From Makana argininalis_D (GTDB lineage: Bacteria; Pseudomonadota; Gammaproteobacteria; Enterobacterales; Enterobacteriaceae), in NCBI GenBank assembly GCA_051307355.1, contig JBPPLQ010000001.1, forward strand, positions 1 through 64,000: 64,000 bases of DNA, written 5' to 3'. The notes under the pieces are model-generated. The model was given only the letters and a program-made list of their open reading frames with translations, had not been told where the DNA came from and ran no database searches. The position numbers and the translations under genes are program-made. This document shows positions 9,964 through 19,676 of this stretch, piece by piece (positions within the stretch are counted from its first letter, which is position 1; each line of letters begins with the position of its first letter).

Positions 9964-11499
9964 ATGGAAATTGAAATTAAATTGCCAGATATTGGCACAG
10001 ATGAAATGGAAATTACAGAAATTTTAATAAATATAGGAGATAAAATAAAAAAGGATCAATCTTTAATAACTTTAGAAGGTGATAAAACATCTATTGAAAT
10101 TCCTTCTAAATATTCTGGAATAGTGAAAGATATAAAAGTTAAAATAGGTGATAAGATAAAAACCGGATTACCTATTATTATACTTGATATTAAAAAAAAA
10201 GAAAATAAAAATATTAAAAATATAATTAAAGATGATATAAAAAATAATAACTTAAATAAAAAAAATAAATTTATTAAATATATTAAAATTCCATTTTCTA
10301 ATTTAGAAACTTTTAAAGTAAATAAAATATTTATTAGCATTGGAGATAAAATAAATAAAGATCAATTATTATTTATATTTAAAAATAATAATAATTCAAT
10401 TTTAATAAAATCACCTTGTAATGGAATAATCAAAAAAATAAATATAGATATTGGAGATAAAATTACAAAAGAAATTAAAATAATAGATTTATATGAAAAT
10501 ATACAATTTATAATTATTAATTCATTTAATATAAATAAAAAAAATATTACATTATTTACACATAGTAATAAAATTATTAATAATGAACTAAAATATCATG
10601 CAAGTCCATCTGTAAGAAGATTAATTAGAAAATATAATATAAATATTGAAAATATTAAACCAAGTGGTCTTAACAATAGAATAACAATAGAAGATATTAA
10701 ATCATATATAAAAAAAAAAAAAACAAGTATAACAAAAAAAAAATATTTAAATCAAATAAATGAACTATATTTGATACCTTGGCCTAAATTAGATTTTGAT
10801 CAATTCGGAAAAACAGAGATACAAAGTATTAGCAATATAAACAAAATATCAGGTTCTTGCTTACATAGAAATTGGATCAGTATTCCACATGTAACTCATT
10901 TTGATGAAATAGATATAACTCAATTAGAAATTTACAGAAAACAAAAAAATTTAGAATTAAAAAAAAATAATATAAATTATAATTTAACCATATTGGTATT
11001 TATAATAAAAGCTATATCTAATGTTCTTGCAGAAATGCCAAAATTTAATAGTTCATTATCTAAAGATTTGAAAAGTTTAATTGTGAAAAAATATATTAAT
11101 ATAGGTATAGCTGTAAACACTAAAAATGGAATTTTAGTTCCAATAATATATAATACAGATAAAAAAAATATTTTACAGATTTTATCATCACTTTATAAAA
11201 TTTCAAAAAAAGCTAGAAAAGGAAAATTAAATTTAGATGAAATAAAAGGTGGTTCTTTTACTATATCTAGTTTAGGTGGTATAGGAGGAATGTCATTTAC
11301 ACCTATTATAAATGCACCTGAAGTTTCAATATTAGGAATATCAAAATCTTTTATTAAACCAATTTGGAATGGTGATAAATTTATACCAAAACTTTTTTTA
11401 CCAATATCATTATCTTATGATCATAGAGTTATTAATGGAGTGGATGGAGCATATTTTATTAATAGAATCAAATATTATATTAAAATTTCATTAATATAA
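9964..11499 (+). CDS. aceF: dihydrolipoyllysine acetyltransferase AceF, one functional lipoyl domain
   Basis: The E2 core of pyruvate dehydrogenase, which moves the acetyl group to CoA. The 511 residues are shorter than E. coli AceF (630, three lipoyl domains). Domain order: lipoyl domain 1 (about 1-77) with the lipoyl lysine in GDKTS (Lys41); a second lipoyl-like domain (about 104-178) in which that lysine aligns with Asn143 in a KNNNNS run; a peripheral-subunit-binding domain (HASPSVRRLIRKY, about 214-250); and the catalytic domain, ending in SYDHRVINGVDGA with the catalytic His. The complex can therefore be lipoylated only once per E2 chain. Linkers are Lys/Asn-rich rather than Ala/Pro-rich. 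The upstream ribosome binding site is weak. Confidence 0.96.
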   Translation: MEIEIKLPDIGTDEMEITEILINIGDKIKKDQSLITLEGDKTSIEIPSKYSGIVKDIKVKIGDKIKTGLPIIILDIKKKENKNIKNIIKDDIKNNNLNKKNKFIKYIKIPFSNLETFKVNKIFISIGDKINKDQLLFIFKNNNNSILIKSPCNGIIKKINIDIGDKITKEIKIIDLYENIQFIIINSFNINKKNITLFTHSNKIINNELKYHASPSVRRLIRKYNINIENIKPSGLNNRITIEDIKSYIKKKKTSITKKKYLNQINELYLIPWPKLDFDQFGKTEIQSISNINKISGSCLHRNWISIPHVTHFDEIDITQLEIYRKQKNLELKKNNINYNLTILVFIIKAISNVLAEMPKFNSSLSKDLKSLIVKKYINIGIAVNTKNGILVPIIYNTDKKNILQILSSLYKISKKARKGKLNLDEIKGGSFTISSLGGIGGMSFTPIINAPEVSILGISKSFIKPIWNGDKFIPKLFLPISLSYDHRVINGVDGAYFINRIKYYIKISLI

Positions 11500-11576
11500 C
11501 ACTCATTTTTTTTAAAAATATTAATATATTTAATAAATAAATTTTTTAAATTATATTTTTATATATAGGAATATCA

Positions 11577-12989
11577 ATGAATATTAAAATTAAAACTAAA
11601 GTAATTGTGATAGGATCAGGTCCTGGTGGTTATTCAGCAGCATTTAGATGTGCTGATTTAGGTTTAGATACGATATTATTAGAACAAAATAAAAATTTAG
11701 GAGGTGTATGTCTTAACGTTGGATGTATACCTTCAAAATCATTGTTACATATTTCTAAAATAATTAAAGATTCATTTTCTATTAAAAATAGTGGTATTTT
11801 GTTTGATAAACCTAAAATTGATTTAAAAAAATTAAGAAATTGGAAAAATAATATTATATGTAAAATTACAAAAAATTTGAAATATATGGCAAAAATACGT
11901 AATGTAAAAATAATTACAGGTTATGGAAAATTTATAGGATCTAATAATATATTAGTAATTAATAATGAATTTTCAACAAATATAGAATTTGATAAAGCTA
12001 TTGTAGCGGCCGGATCTAGTACAATACATCCTTCATATATACCTTATGATGATAGAATATGGAATTCTACTGATGCTCTTGAATTAAAATGCATTCCTAA
12101 AAATATGTTAATTATTGGAGGTGGAATTATTGGTTTAGAAATTGCATCTATTTATAGCTCTCTTGGATCTAAAATTGATTTAATAGAAAAATTTGATCAA
12201 ATAATTCCTTCTGCTGATACAGATATTATAAAATATTTTACAAATATTTTAAAATCTAAAATAAATATTATTTTAAACACTGAAATAAAATATGTAAAAC
12301 CTAAGAAAGATGGTGTATATGTAAAATTTTTAGAAAAAAATAAATTAATAAATAAATTACGTTATGATAATATTGTAATTGCAATAGGTAGAGCGCCAAA
12401 TGGAAATATTTTAGATGCATCAAATGCTGGATTATATGTCAATAATAAAGGATTTATACCAGTTGATAATCAAATGAGAACTAATATTTCTCATATTTAT
12501 GCTATAGGTGATATTACAGGACAACCTATGTTAGCCCATAAAAGTTCTTATCAAGGTCGATTAGTTGCGGAAATAATTATTGGAAAAAAATATTATTTTG
12601 AAACTAAAATTATTCCATTTATAGGATATACAGATCCAGAAATAGCTTGGGTTGGTTTAACAGAAAAAGAAGCAAAAGAAAATAATATTGAATATGAGAT
12701 ATCTGTTTTTCCATGGACAGCATCTGGAAGAGCAATTGCTTGTAATTGTACTGAAGGTTTAACTAAGTTAATTTTCAATAAATTAAATAATAGACTTATT
12801 GGTGGAGCTATTATTGGATCAAATGGTGGAGAATTATTAGGTGAAATTAGTTTAGCTATAGAAATGGGATGTAATTCAGAAGATATTTCTTTAACAATAC
12901 ATGCTCATCCTACTTTATATGAATCTATTAGTTCAGCATCAGAAATTTATCAAGGTACTATAGTGGATATGATTAATTCTAAATCTTAA
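11577..12989 (+). CDS. lpd: dihydrolipoyl dehydrogenase Lpd (E3)
   Basis: The flavoprotein re-oxidises dihydrolipoamide with NAD+ for pyruvate dehydrogenase and, where present, other lipoyl complexes. The 470 residues (E. coli 474) contain the FAD site VIGSGPGGYSAAF (about 11-23), the redox-active disulfide CLNVGC (Cys45, Cys50), the NAD site IIGGGIIGLE, YAIGD, and the C-terminal catalytic His in HAHPTLYES. AGGA lies just upstream of the ATG. It is the last gene of the aceE-aceF-lpd cluster, followed by a 27-bp perfect hairpin that probably ends the transcript. Confidence 0.98.
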   Translation: MNIKIKTKVIVIGSGPGGYSAAFRCADLGLDTILLEQNKNLGGVCLNVGCIPSKSLLHISKIIKDSFSIKNSGILFDKPKIDLKKLRNWKNNIICKITKNLKYMAKIRNVKIITGYGKFIGSNNILVINNEFSTNIEFDKAIVAAGSSTIHPSYIPYDDRIWNSTDALELKCIPKNMLIIGGGIIGLEIASIYSSLGSKIDLIEKFDQIIPSADTDIIKYFTNILKSKINIILNTEIKYVKPKKDGVYVKFLEKNKLINKLRYDNIVIAIGRAPNGNILDASNAGLYVNNKGFIPVDNQMRTNISHIYAIGDITGQPMLAHKSSYQGRLVAEIIIGKKYYFETKIIPFIGYTDPEIAWVGLTEKEAKENNIEYEISVFPWTASGRAIACNCTEGLTKLIFNKLNNRLIGGAIIGSNGGELLGEISLAIEMGCNSEDISLTIHAHPTLYESISSASEIYQGTIVDMINSKS

Positions 12990-12992
12990 TAT

Positions 12993-13060
12993 TTATTTTT
13001 TAATATTTTAAATTAATATTTCTAAAAAATTATATATTAATTTAAAATATTAAAAAATAA
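12993..13060 (+). terminator. long A/T-only hairpin downstream of lpd
   Basis: Arms 12993-13019 and 13034-13060 are exact 27-base reverse complements with a 14-base loop. The hairpin begins four bases after the lpd stop and ends shortly before rsmA. The probable function is termination of the aceE-aceF-lpd transcript or protection of its 3' end. This is inferred from position and structure. Confidence 0.6.
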
Positions 13061-13093
13061 TCATTTTAATATAAAATTTTAAAAAAAATAATA

Positions 13094-13903
13094 ATGATAA
13101 ATAATATTTATTACAATAAAAATAAATTAATTAAAAAATATGGACAACATTTCTTAAATGATGAATATATAATAAATTTAATTATATCATCTATCAATCC
13201 TAAAAAAAATCAAAATTTTATTGAAATAGGTCCAGGATTGGGATCATTAACCAAACCTATATTATCTATTGTTAAAAATATGATTGCTATTGAAATTGAT
13301 AAAAATTTATTTTTATTTTTAAAAAAAAAATTAAATTTTAAAAAAAATTTAAAATTAATAAATAATAATGTTATGAAAATCAATTTTCTACATTTATCAA
13401 AAAAGATTGGAAAACCTATAAGAATATTTGGCAATCTTCCATATAATATATCTAAAAATTTAATTCTTTATTTAATTAAATTTATTGATATTATTAAAGA
13501 TATGAATTTTATGTTACAAAAAGAATTAGTTAATAGAATTACAGCAAAACCTAATCATAAATATTATTGTAGATTAAGTATTATCATGCAATATTATTTT
13601 AAAATTACTAAAATATTTGACGTTCCATCCTTTTATTTTAAACCACAACCTCAAGTTGATTCTATTTTTGTAAGATTTATTTTAAATAAACCACCTATAA
13701 TAAAAGTAAATAATATAAAAAATTTATTTTTATTAACTAAATTAGCATTTAATAATAGGCGTAAAATATTGTGTAATAGTTTATATAAAATTTTTACTTT
13801 AACAGAATTTAAAGAATTGGGAATAAATTATAATTTAAGAGCTGAAAATTTAAGTATTATCGATTATTGTAAATTATCTAATTATAAAAAAATAAATAAT
13901 TAA
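13094..13903 (+). CDS. rsmA: 16S rRNA (adenine(1518)-N6/adenine(1519)-N6)-dimethyltransferase RsmA
   Basis: RsmA (KsgA) dimethylates two adjacent adenines near the 3' end of 16S rRNA and acts as a late check on 30S assembly. The 269 residues (E. coli 273) contain KKYGQHFLND, the SAM-binding EIGPGLGSLT (about 44-54), the catalytic NLPYNIS (about 115) and the C-terminal helical domain with AFNNRRKIL. It is widely kept even in very small endosymbiont genomes. The 3' end, encoding KKINN and the stop, forms one arm of a palindrome shared with carB. Confidence 0.97.
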   Translation: MINNIYYNKNKLIKKYGQHFLNDEYIINLIISSINPKKNQNFIEIGPGLGSLTKPILSIVKNMIAIEIDKNLFLFLKKKLNFKKNLKLINNNVMKINFLHLSKKIGKPIRIFGNLPYNISKNLILYLIKFIDIIKDMNFMLQKELVNRITAKPNHKYYCRLSIIMQYYFKITKIFDVPSFYFKPQPQVDSIFVRFILNKPPIIKVNNIKNLFLLTKLAFNNRRKILCNSLYKIFTLTEFKELGINYNLRAENLSIIDYCKLSNYKKINN

Positions 13904-13935
13904 TAAAATTAAATTTTATTAATTATTTATTTTTT
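13887..13935. repeat. perfect palindrome shared by the 3' ends of rsmA and carB
   Basis: Arms 13887-13910 and 13912-13935 are exact 24-base reverse complements around one central base. The arms contain the stop codons of both convergent genes, so RsmA and CarB both end in KINN encoded by mirror-image DNA. A bidirectional terminator is the likely role. Confidence 0.8.
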
Positions 13936-16900
13936 GTAAAGAAATAACATTAGAAATAAAACTAGAATTCATACACATTACAGTAGCAAAACCACCATTT
14001 AAAGTAGTATCAAAATGAACTTTATGTTTTAAAGCAGTTCTTCTAATTATTTTAGAATTATTAATATCATGTTTTCCAGAAGTTGTATTTAAAATATAAT
14101 TATATTCGTTATTTACAATTCTATCTTGTATATTTGGATGATCTTCGTTAATTTTATTAACCAATCTAGAATTAATACCATATTGTTCTAATATATTTTT
14201 AGTACCTTTTGTAGCATCTAAACTAAAACCATTGTTAATAAGTTTAAAAATTAAATTTATTACTTTAAATTTATCACTATTTCTAACTGATATTAAAGCA
14301 CGTCCATTAATTTTAATATTTGAATTAATTCCTAAAGTTGCTTTATAAAAAGCTTCATTAAATGTTTTTCCAATACCCATAACTTCACCAGTTGATTTCA
14401 TTTCTGGACCTAATATAGGATCTATTTTATCAAATTTATTAAATGGTAAAACAACTTCTTTGACAAAAAAAAGTTTAGGAATAATTTCTTTTACTAAGCA
14501 TTGTTGTAAAAGAGATTTACCAATAATTACACGAGCTGCAACTTTTGCTAAAGGAATTCCTATAGATTTAGAAATAAAAGGAATAGTACGTGACGCTCTA
14601 AGATTAACTTCTATTAAAAAAATTTCATTATTTTTAATTGCAAATTGTGCATTCATTAAACCAATTACTTTTAACTCTAATGCTAATTTTATTATAGAAT
14701 TTTTAATTAAATTTTGTATTTTTGAATTAATTGTATAAGCAGGAAAAGAACAAGCTGAATCACCAGAATGGACACCTGCTTGTTCTATATGTTCCATTAT
14801 TCCACCAATTAAAACATTTTTTCCATCACAAACAATATCAACATCAATTTCTATTGAATCATGCAAAAATTTATCAAGTAAGACTGGTGAATTATTAGAA
14901 ACACTAACAGCAGTATCGAAATAATTAATAAGATCATTTTCATTATATACTATTTCCATAGCTCTTCCACCTAAAACATAAGAAGGTCTAACTACCAATG
15001 GATATCCTATATTATTAGCTTTTTTAATAGCTGAATTTAATGTAGTTACTGTAGTATTTTCTGGTTGTTTTAATTTTAATTTTTTTACAATTTTTTTAAA
15101 AAGATATCTATCTTCTGAACATGTTATAGATTGAATACTAGTACCAAGAATATTAATTCCATTATCTTGTAAAGATTTAGATAATTTTATAGGTGTTTGT
15201 CCTCCATATTGGATAATAACACCTTTAGGTTGTTCAATACGAACTATTTCTAGTATATCTTCTAAAGTAATTGGTTCAAAATATAATCTATCTGAAATAT
15301 CATAATCAGTAGATACAGTTTCTGGATTACAATTTATCATTATAATTTCATAACCATCTTCACGTAACGCTAAAGCAGCATGAACACAACAATAGTCAAA
15401 CTCAATACCTTGACCTATCCTATTTGGACCACTTCCTATAATAATTATTTTTTTTTTATTTTTAGTTGGATTAGATTCACATTCTTCATCGTAAGTAGAA
15501 TACATATAAGCAGTATTACTTGAAAATTCTGCAGCACAAGTATCAACTCTTTTATATACAGGATGTAAATTATATTTTTTACGTAAATTATTAATATATT
15601 TTTCTGTAGTTCCAATTAGAATTGATATTCTATAATCTGAAAAACCATCACTTTTTAATTTATGTAAATAATCATAGTTAATAATTGATAAACCATATTT
15701 TTTTAATTTTTTTTCTGTTTTTATAATATCTTGTATTTGAAATAAAAACCAAGGGTCAATATTAGTTAAATTGAAAATATCTTTTATTGACATACCAATA
15801 CGAAATGCATCTGCTATATACCATAAACGATCATTTCCTGCTATTTTTAATTCTTTTTTTATTATATTAAAACAATTTTTATTTTTAATATTAATTTTTG
15901 AATCAAATCCATTTAATTCGATTTCTAAACTTCTAATAGCTTTTTGCAATGATTCTTTTTGTGTTCTACCTATAGCCATAACCTCACCTACTGATTTCAT
16001 TTGTGTTGTAAGTTTATTATTTGCACCATTAAATTTTTCAAAACTAAATCTTGGTATTTTAGTTACTACATAATCAATAGATGGTTCAAATGAAGCTGGT
16101 GTCTTATTTCCTGTAATATCATTAATAAGTTCATCTAAATTATATCCTATTGATAATTTAGCTGAAATTTTAGCTATAGGAAAACCAGTAGCTTTAGAAG
16201 CTAAAGCTGATGATCTAGATACCCTTGGATTCATTTCTATAATTAACATACGTCCTGTTTTAGGATTAACTGCAAATTGTACATTTGCTCCACCATTTTC
16301 AACTCCAATTTCTTTTAATACAGATATTGAAGCATTTCTCATGTTTTGATATTCTTTATCAGTAAGTGTTTGAGCGGGAGCTACAGTTATTGAATCACCA
16401 GTATGTATACCCATAGGATCAATATTTTCAATAGAGCAAACTATAATACAATTATCTTTTTTATCACGAACAATTTCCATTTCATATTCTTTCCATCCAA
16501 TTAATGATTCATCAATTATTAATTGATTAGTAGGTGATATATTAAAACCATTTTTACAAATTTTTTTAAATTCTATTTTATTATATGCAATCCCACCGCC
16601 TGAACCACCCATAGTAAAAGAAGGTCTTATTATACATGGAAATCCTACAAATTTAGAAATAGAAATTGCTTCTTTTATATTATGAGCAATTCCTGATTTA
16701 GCTGTTTTTAATCCAATTTTTTTCATAGATTTAATAAATCTATTTCTATTTTCAGCTTTATCTATTGCATCAGCGCTTGATCCAATTATTTCTACATTAA
16801 AATCTTTAAGAATATTTCTTTTGTCAAGATCTAAAGCACAATTTAATGCAGTTTGACCACCCATTGTGGGTAATAATGCATCAGGACGTTCTTTTTCAAT

Positions 16901-17131
16901 TATTTTACGTACTACTTCCCATTGTACTGGTTCAATATAAGTAGAATTTGCCATTTCTGGATCTGTCATAATGGTTGCAGGATTAGAATTTACTAAAATA
17001 ATTCTGTATCCTTCTTCTAATAAAGCTTTACATGCTTGAGTTCCAGAATAATCAAATTCACATGCTTGACCAATAATAATAGGACCAGAGCCAAGTATTA
17101 AAATACTTTTTATATCTTTTCTTTTTGGCAT
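13919..17131 (-). CDS. carB: carbamoyl phosphate synthase large subunit CarB
   Basis: Makes carbamoyl phosphate from ammonia delivered by CarA, bicarbonate and two ATP, for arginine and pyrimidine synthesis. The 1070 residues (E. coli 1073) keep the two homologous ATP-grasp halves. The first starts MPKRKDIKSILILGSGPIIIGQACEFDYSG; the second has IIIIGSGPNRIGQGIEFDYCCVHA near residue 556. The C-terminal allosteric domain (about 930-1070) is present with SGKHDINNSKIIRRTALKH. The start has an upstream AGGA within the short carA-carB gap (14 bases). With carA and argI in the same window it supports an intact citrulline-forming branch. Ornithine and UMP feedback sites could not be judged residue by residue. 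Confidence 0.99.
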   Translation of the reverse strand: MPKRKDIKSILILGSGPIIIGQACEFDYSGTQACKALLEEGYRIILVNSNPATIMTDPEMANSTYIEPVQWEVVRKIIEKERPDALLPTMGGQTALNCALDLDKRNILKDFNVEIIGSSADAIDKAENRNRFIKSMKKIGLKTAKSGIAHNIKEAISISKFVGFPCIIRPSFTMGGSGGGIAYNKIEFKKICKNGFNISPTNQLIIDESLIGWKEYEMEIVRDKKDNCIIVCSIENIDPMGIHTGDSITVAPAQTLTDKEYQNMRNASISVLKEIGVENGGANVQFAVNPKTGRMLIIEMNPRVSRSSALASKATGFPIAKISAKLSIGYNLDELINDITGNKTPASFEPSIDYVVTKIPRFSFEKFNGANNKLTTQMKSVGEVMAIGRTQKESLQKAIRSLEIELNGFDSKINIKNKNCFNIIKKELKIAGNDRLWYIADAFRIGMSIKDIFNLTNIDPWFLFQIQDIIKTEKKLKKYGLSIINYDYLHKLKSDGFSDYRISILIGTTEKYINNLRKKYNLHPVYKRVDTCAAEFSSNTAYMYSTYDEECESNPTKNKKKIIIIGSGPNRIGQGIEFDYCCVHAALALREDGYEIIMINCNPETVSTDYDISDRLYFEPITLEDILEIVRIEQPKGVIIQYGGQTPIKLSKSLQDNGINILGTSIQSITCSEDRYLFKKIVKKLKLKQPENTTVTTLNSAIKKANNIGYPLVVRPSYVLGGRAMEIVYNENDLINYFDTAVSVSNNSPVLLDKFLHDSIEIDVDIVCDGKNVLIGGIMEHIEQAGVHSGDSACSFPAYTINSKIQNLIKNSIIKLALELKVIGLMNAQFAIKNNEIFLIEVNLRASRTIPFISKSIGIPLAKVAARVIIGKSLLQQCLVKEIIPKLFFVKEVVLPFNKFDKIDPILGPEMKSTGEVMGIGKTFNEAFYKATLGINSNIKINGRALISVRNSDKFKVINLIFKLINNGFSLDATKGTKNILEQYGINSRLVNKINEDHPNIQDRIVNNEYNYILNTTSGKHDINNSKIIRRTALKHKVHFDTTLNGGFATVMCMNSSFISNVISLQKINN

Positions 17132-17145
17132 TTTAAAATCCTAAT

Positions 17146-18288
17146 TTATATTTTAAAATAATAATTTTTTATCAATTTTATAAAATAATCAAATAATTTT
17201 GATGAATCATGTGGGCCAGGACTTGCTTCTGGATGTCCTTGAAAACTAAATGCAGGTTTAATATTATTATGTAATCCTTGTATTGTATTATCAAATAACG
17301 AAATATGAGTTATATCTAAAATCTTTGGAATATTTTTAATATTTACAGTAAATCCATGATTTTGTGTAGTAATCATAATTTTATTAGTTTTTAAATCTTT
17401 AACTGGATGATTACTTCCATGATGTCCATATTTCATTTTTATTATTTTAGCACCATGGGATAATGCTAAAAGCTGATGACCTAAACAAATACCGAATATA
17501 GGTATATTTTTATTAATAATTTTATTAATATAAGTTATTGAATAACAGCAAAGCACAGGATCTCCTGGTCCGTTAGATAAAAAAACACCATCAGGATTAA
17601 TTTTTATTATTTCTTCAGCTGATGTTTTTGATGGAACAACTGTTAATAAACATCCTCTATCGACTAACATACGCATAATATTATGCTTTATACCATAATC
17701 ATATACTACAATATGATAAATAAAATTAAATAATTTATTTTTATCATTAGATTTAAATAAATAACTATGTTGATTCCATATATATTTATTTTTAGTACTA
17801 ACTTTTTTAACAACATCTATGTTTGTATTTAGTAAATTTTTTTTTTTATTTTTTTTAATTAAAAAAAATTTTTTATTTTTATATTCTGATACTATATATC
17901 CATGTTGTGTTCCTTTATTTCTTATAATTCTAGTTAATTTGCGTGTATCAATGTTACTAATTCCAACTATATTGTTCTTTTTTAAATAATATGAAAGAGT
18001 ATAATTACTTCTAAAGTGACTAGAAATTAAAGATATATTTTTTACAACAATACCACTTATGTGTATTTTATATGATTCATTATCCAATTTATTTATTCCA
18101 GTATTTCCTATATGTGGATATGTAAAAGTAATAATTTGATTTGAATAAGAGGGATCAGTAATTATTTCTTGATATCCAGTCATGGATGTATTAAAAACAA
18201 TTTCTCCTGTCGTAGTACCTTTTATTCCAATACTACAACCTTTAAATTCAGTTCCATCTTCTAAAATTAATAATGATGAATTTATCAA
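17146..18288 (-). CDS. carA: carbamoyl phosphate synthase small subunit CarA
   Basis: The glutaminase subunit that feeds ammonia to CarB. The start is assigned to the TTG at 18288-18286 (MINSSLLILEDG, matching E. coli MIKSALLVLEDG) because GGAGG at 18298-18294 lies five bases upstream; a TTG at 18300 would put that Shine-Dalgarno inside the coding region. E. coli carA also begins with TTG. The 380 residues (E. coli 382) have the N-terminal carA domain (TSMTGYQEIITDPSY) and the class I glutamine amidotransferase domain. Its nucleophile is Cys in FGICLGHQLLALSHGAK, with the His-Glu pair in SFQGHPEASPGP. No arginine-repressor operator could be recognised upstream. Confidence 0.98.
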   Translation of the reverse strand: MINSSLLILEDGTEFKGCSIGIKGTTTGEIVFNTSMTGYQEIITDPSYSNQIITFTYPHIGNTGINKLDNESYKIHISGIVVKNISLISSHFRSNYTLSYYLKKNNIVGISNIDTRKLTRIIRNKGTQHGYIVSEYKNKKFFLIKKNKKKNLLNTNIDVVKKVSTKNKYIWNQHSYLFKSNDKNKLFNFIYHIVVYDYGIKHNIMRMLVDRGCLLTVVPSKTSAEEIIKINPDGVFLSNGPGDPVLCCYSITYINKIINKNIPIFGICLGHQLLALSHGAKIIKMKYGHHGSNHPVKDLKTNKIMITTQNHGFTVNIKNIPKILDITHISLFDNTIQGLHNNIKPAFSFQGHPEASPGPHDSSKLFDYFIKLIKNYYFKI

Positions 18289-18642
18289 AATAACCTCCAA
18301 TAAATATTTAATTTACTTAATTTATATTAATAGATACACTAAAATAAATAAGTAAATTTATAAATATTTATATTTTAATTATTAATTATAATAATAACTT
18401 TTTATACATAGTTTTATTATTTTAAAAATTATTATTTTATAATAATTAATTTTTAAAAATAGTTTAATTTAATAATTTTATTTAAAATATATATAAATAT
18501 ATTTAAAATAAATAAAAACTGAAAATTTAATATTAAAAAATGATAAATATTATGTTTTAATTTATCTATATAGAATTAAATTATGTTTATTTTAATATTT
18601 AATGTAAAATTAAAAAATTTTTAATTAATTAAAAAATATATT
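18289..18642. other. 354-bp non-coding divergent region between carA and pgl
   Basis: Almost pure A/T sequence. It must hold the carA promoter on the minus strand and the pgl promoter on the plus strand, but no -35/-10 pair stands out from the background. I saw no ARG box, PurR site or RNA gene. The only clear signal is the carA Shine-Dalgarno at its left edge. Confidence 0.6.
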
Positions 18643-19638
18643 ATGAGTATAATAATTTATGTCACCAGTCCTGAAAGCCATCAAATACATGTATTTAAAA
18701 TGGATTTAAGTGGATATTTACATTTATTACAAATTATAAATACTAAATATGAAGGCAATACTATTGTTTTACATCCGTTTAAAAATTATTTTTATCTTGG
18801 AATTAAAAATAACTGTGGAATAATAAATTATAAAATTACTAAAAATGGATTTCTTAAAAAAATTAATATATCTAAAGTACCAGGTAATCCAACTTATTTA
18901 TATATTGATATATTTGCTAAAAATATATATGTTGTTTCTTATTCTAAAGAAAATTTAACAGTAAGTAATATAAATTCTAAATATATTATAGAAAAACCAA
19001 AACAAATAATAAACGGTTTAACAGGTTGTCATTCAATTAATTTTGATTATATTAATAAAAAAATATGGATTACTTGTTTAAAAAAAAATTTGATAAAAGT
19101 TTTTAATATCAATAAAAATGGCATATTATCTTTTTTTAAAAACAAAAATATTAATTTTGAAGATAAAGATGGTCCACGTCATATTTCATTTAATAAAAAT
19201 AAAAAATATGCATATGTTATTAATGAATTAAGTGGTACAGTAAGTACAATTAATATAAATTACAAAAAAATAAATCCTTTTATTTTAAATAAAATTAATA
19301 TTATTAATAATAAATATATATATCATGCTTGGTCTTCAGATATACATATTACTCCTAATGGAAAATGGTTGTATTGTTGTGACAGAAATTTAAGTATTAT
19401 TAGTATTTTTTCAGTTTCAAAAAAAGGTGATATGATATATTTTTTAGGATTTAAAAAAACAGCAATTCAACCTAGATCTTTTATAATTGATAAAAATGGT
19501 AAATTTATTATAATTTCTGGTCAAAAATCAAATAACATTTTTGTTTATAAAATTAATGATGAATCAGGATATTTATATGAATTAAATACATATAAAGTTG
19601 GTTTAGGACCAACTTGGGTAAGTATAAAATATATGTAA
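18643..19638 (+). CDS. pgl: 6-phosphogluconolactonase Pgl
   Basis: Hydrolyses 6-phosphogluconolactone in the oxidative pentose phosphate pathway. The 331 residues have exactly the length of E. coli Pgl (YbhE family, seven-bladed beta-propeller). Shared blocks occur from YVTSPESHQIHVFK at the N-terminus through GCHSINFD, GPRHISFN, SSDIHITPNGKWLYCCDR and GQKSNNIFVYKI to the C-terminal VGLGPTWVS. It is convergent with ygfZ. Partners zwf and gnd are not in the window, but rpe (34.0 kb) belongs to the non-oxidative branch. Confidence 0.95.
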   Translation: MSIIIYVTSPESHQIHVFKMDLSGYLHLLQIINTKYEGNTIVLHPFKNYFYLGIKNNCGIINYKITKNGFLKKINISKVPGNPTYLYIDIFAKNIYVVSYSKENLTVSNINSKYIIEKPKQIINGLTGCHSINFDYINKKIWITCLKKNLIKVFNINKNGILSFFKNKNINFEDKDGPRHISFNKNKKYAYVINELSGTVSTININYKKINPFILNKINIINNKYIYHAWSSDIHITPNGKWLYCCDRNLSIISIFSVSKKGDMIYFLGFKKTAIQPRSFIIDKNGKFIIISGQKSNNIFVYKINDESGYLYELNTYKVGLGPTWVSIKYM

Positions 19639-19676
19639 CAATTTGTAATTGTAGTAAAAAATAATTTATTTAATAA

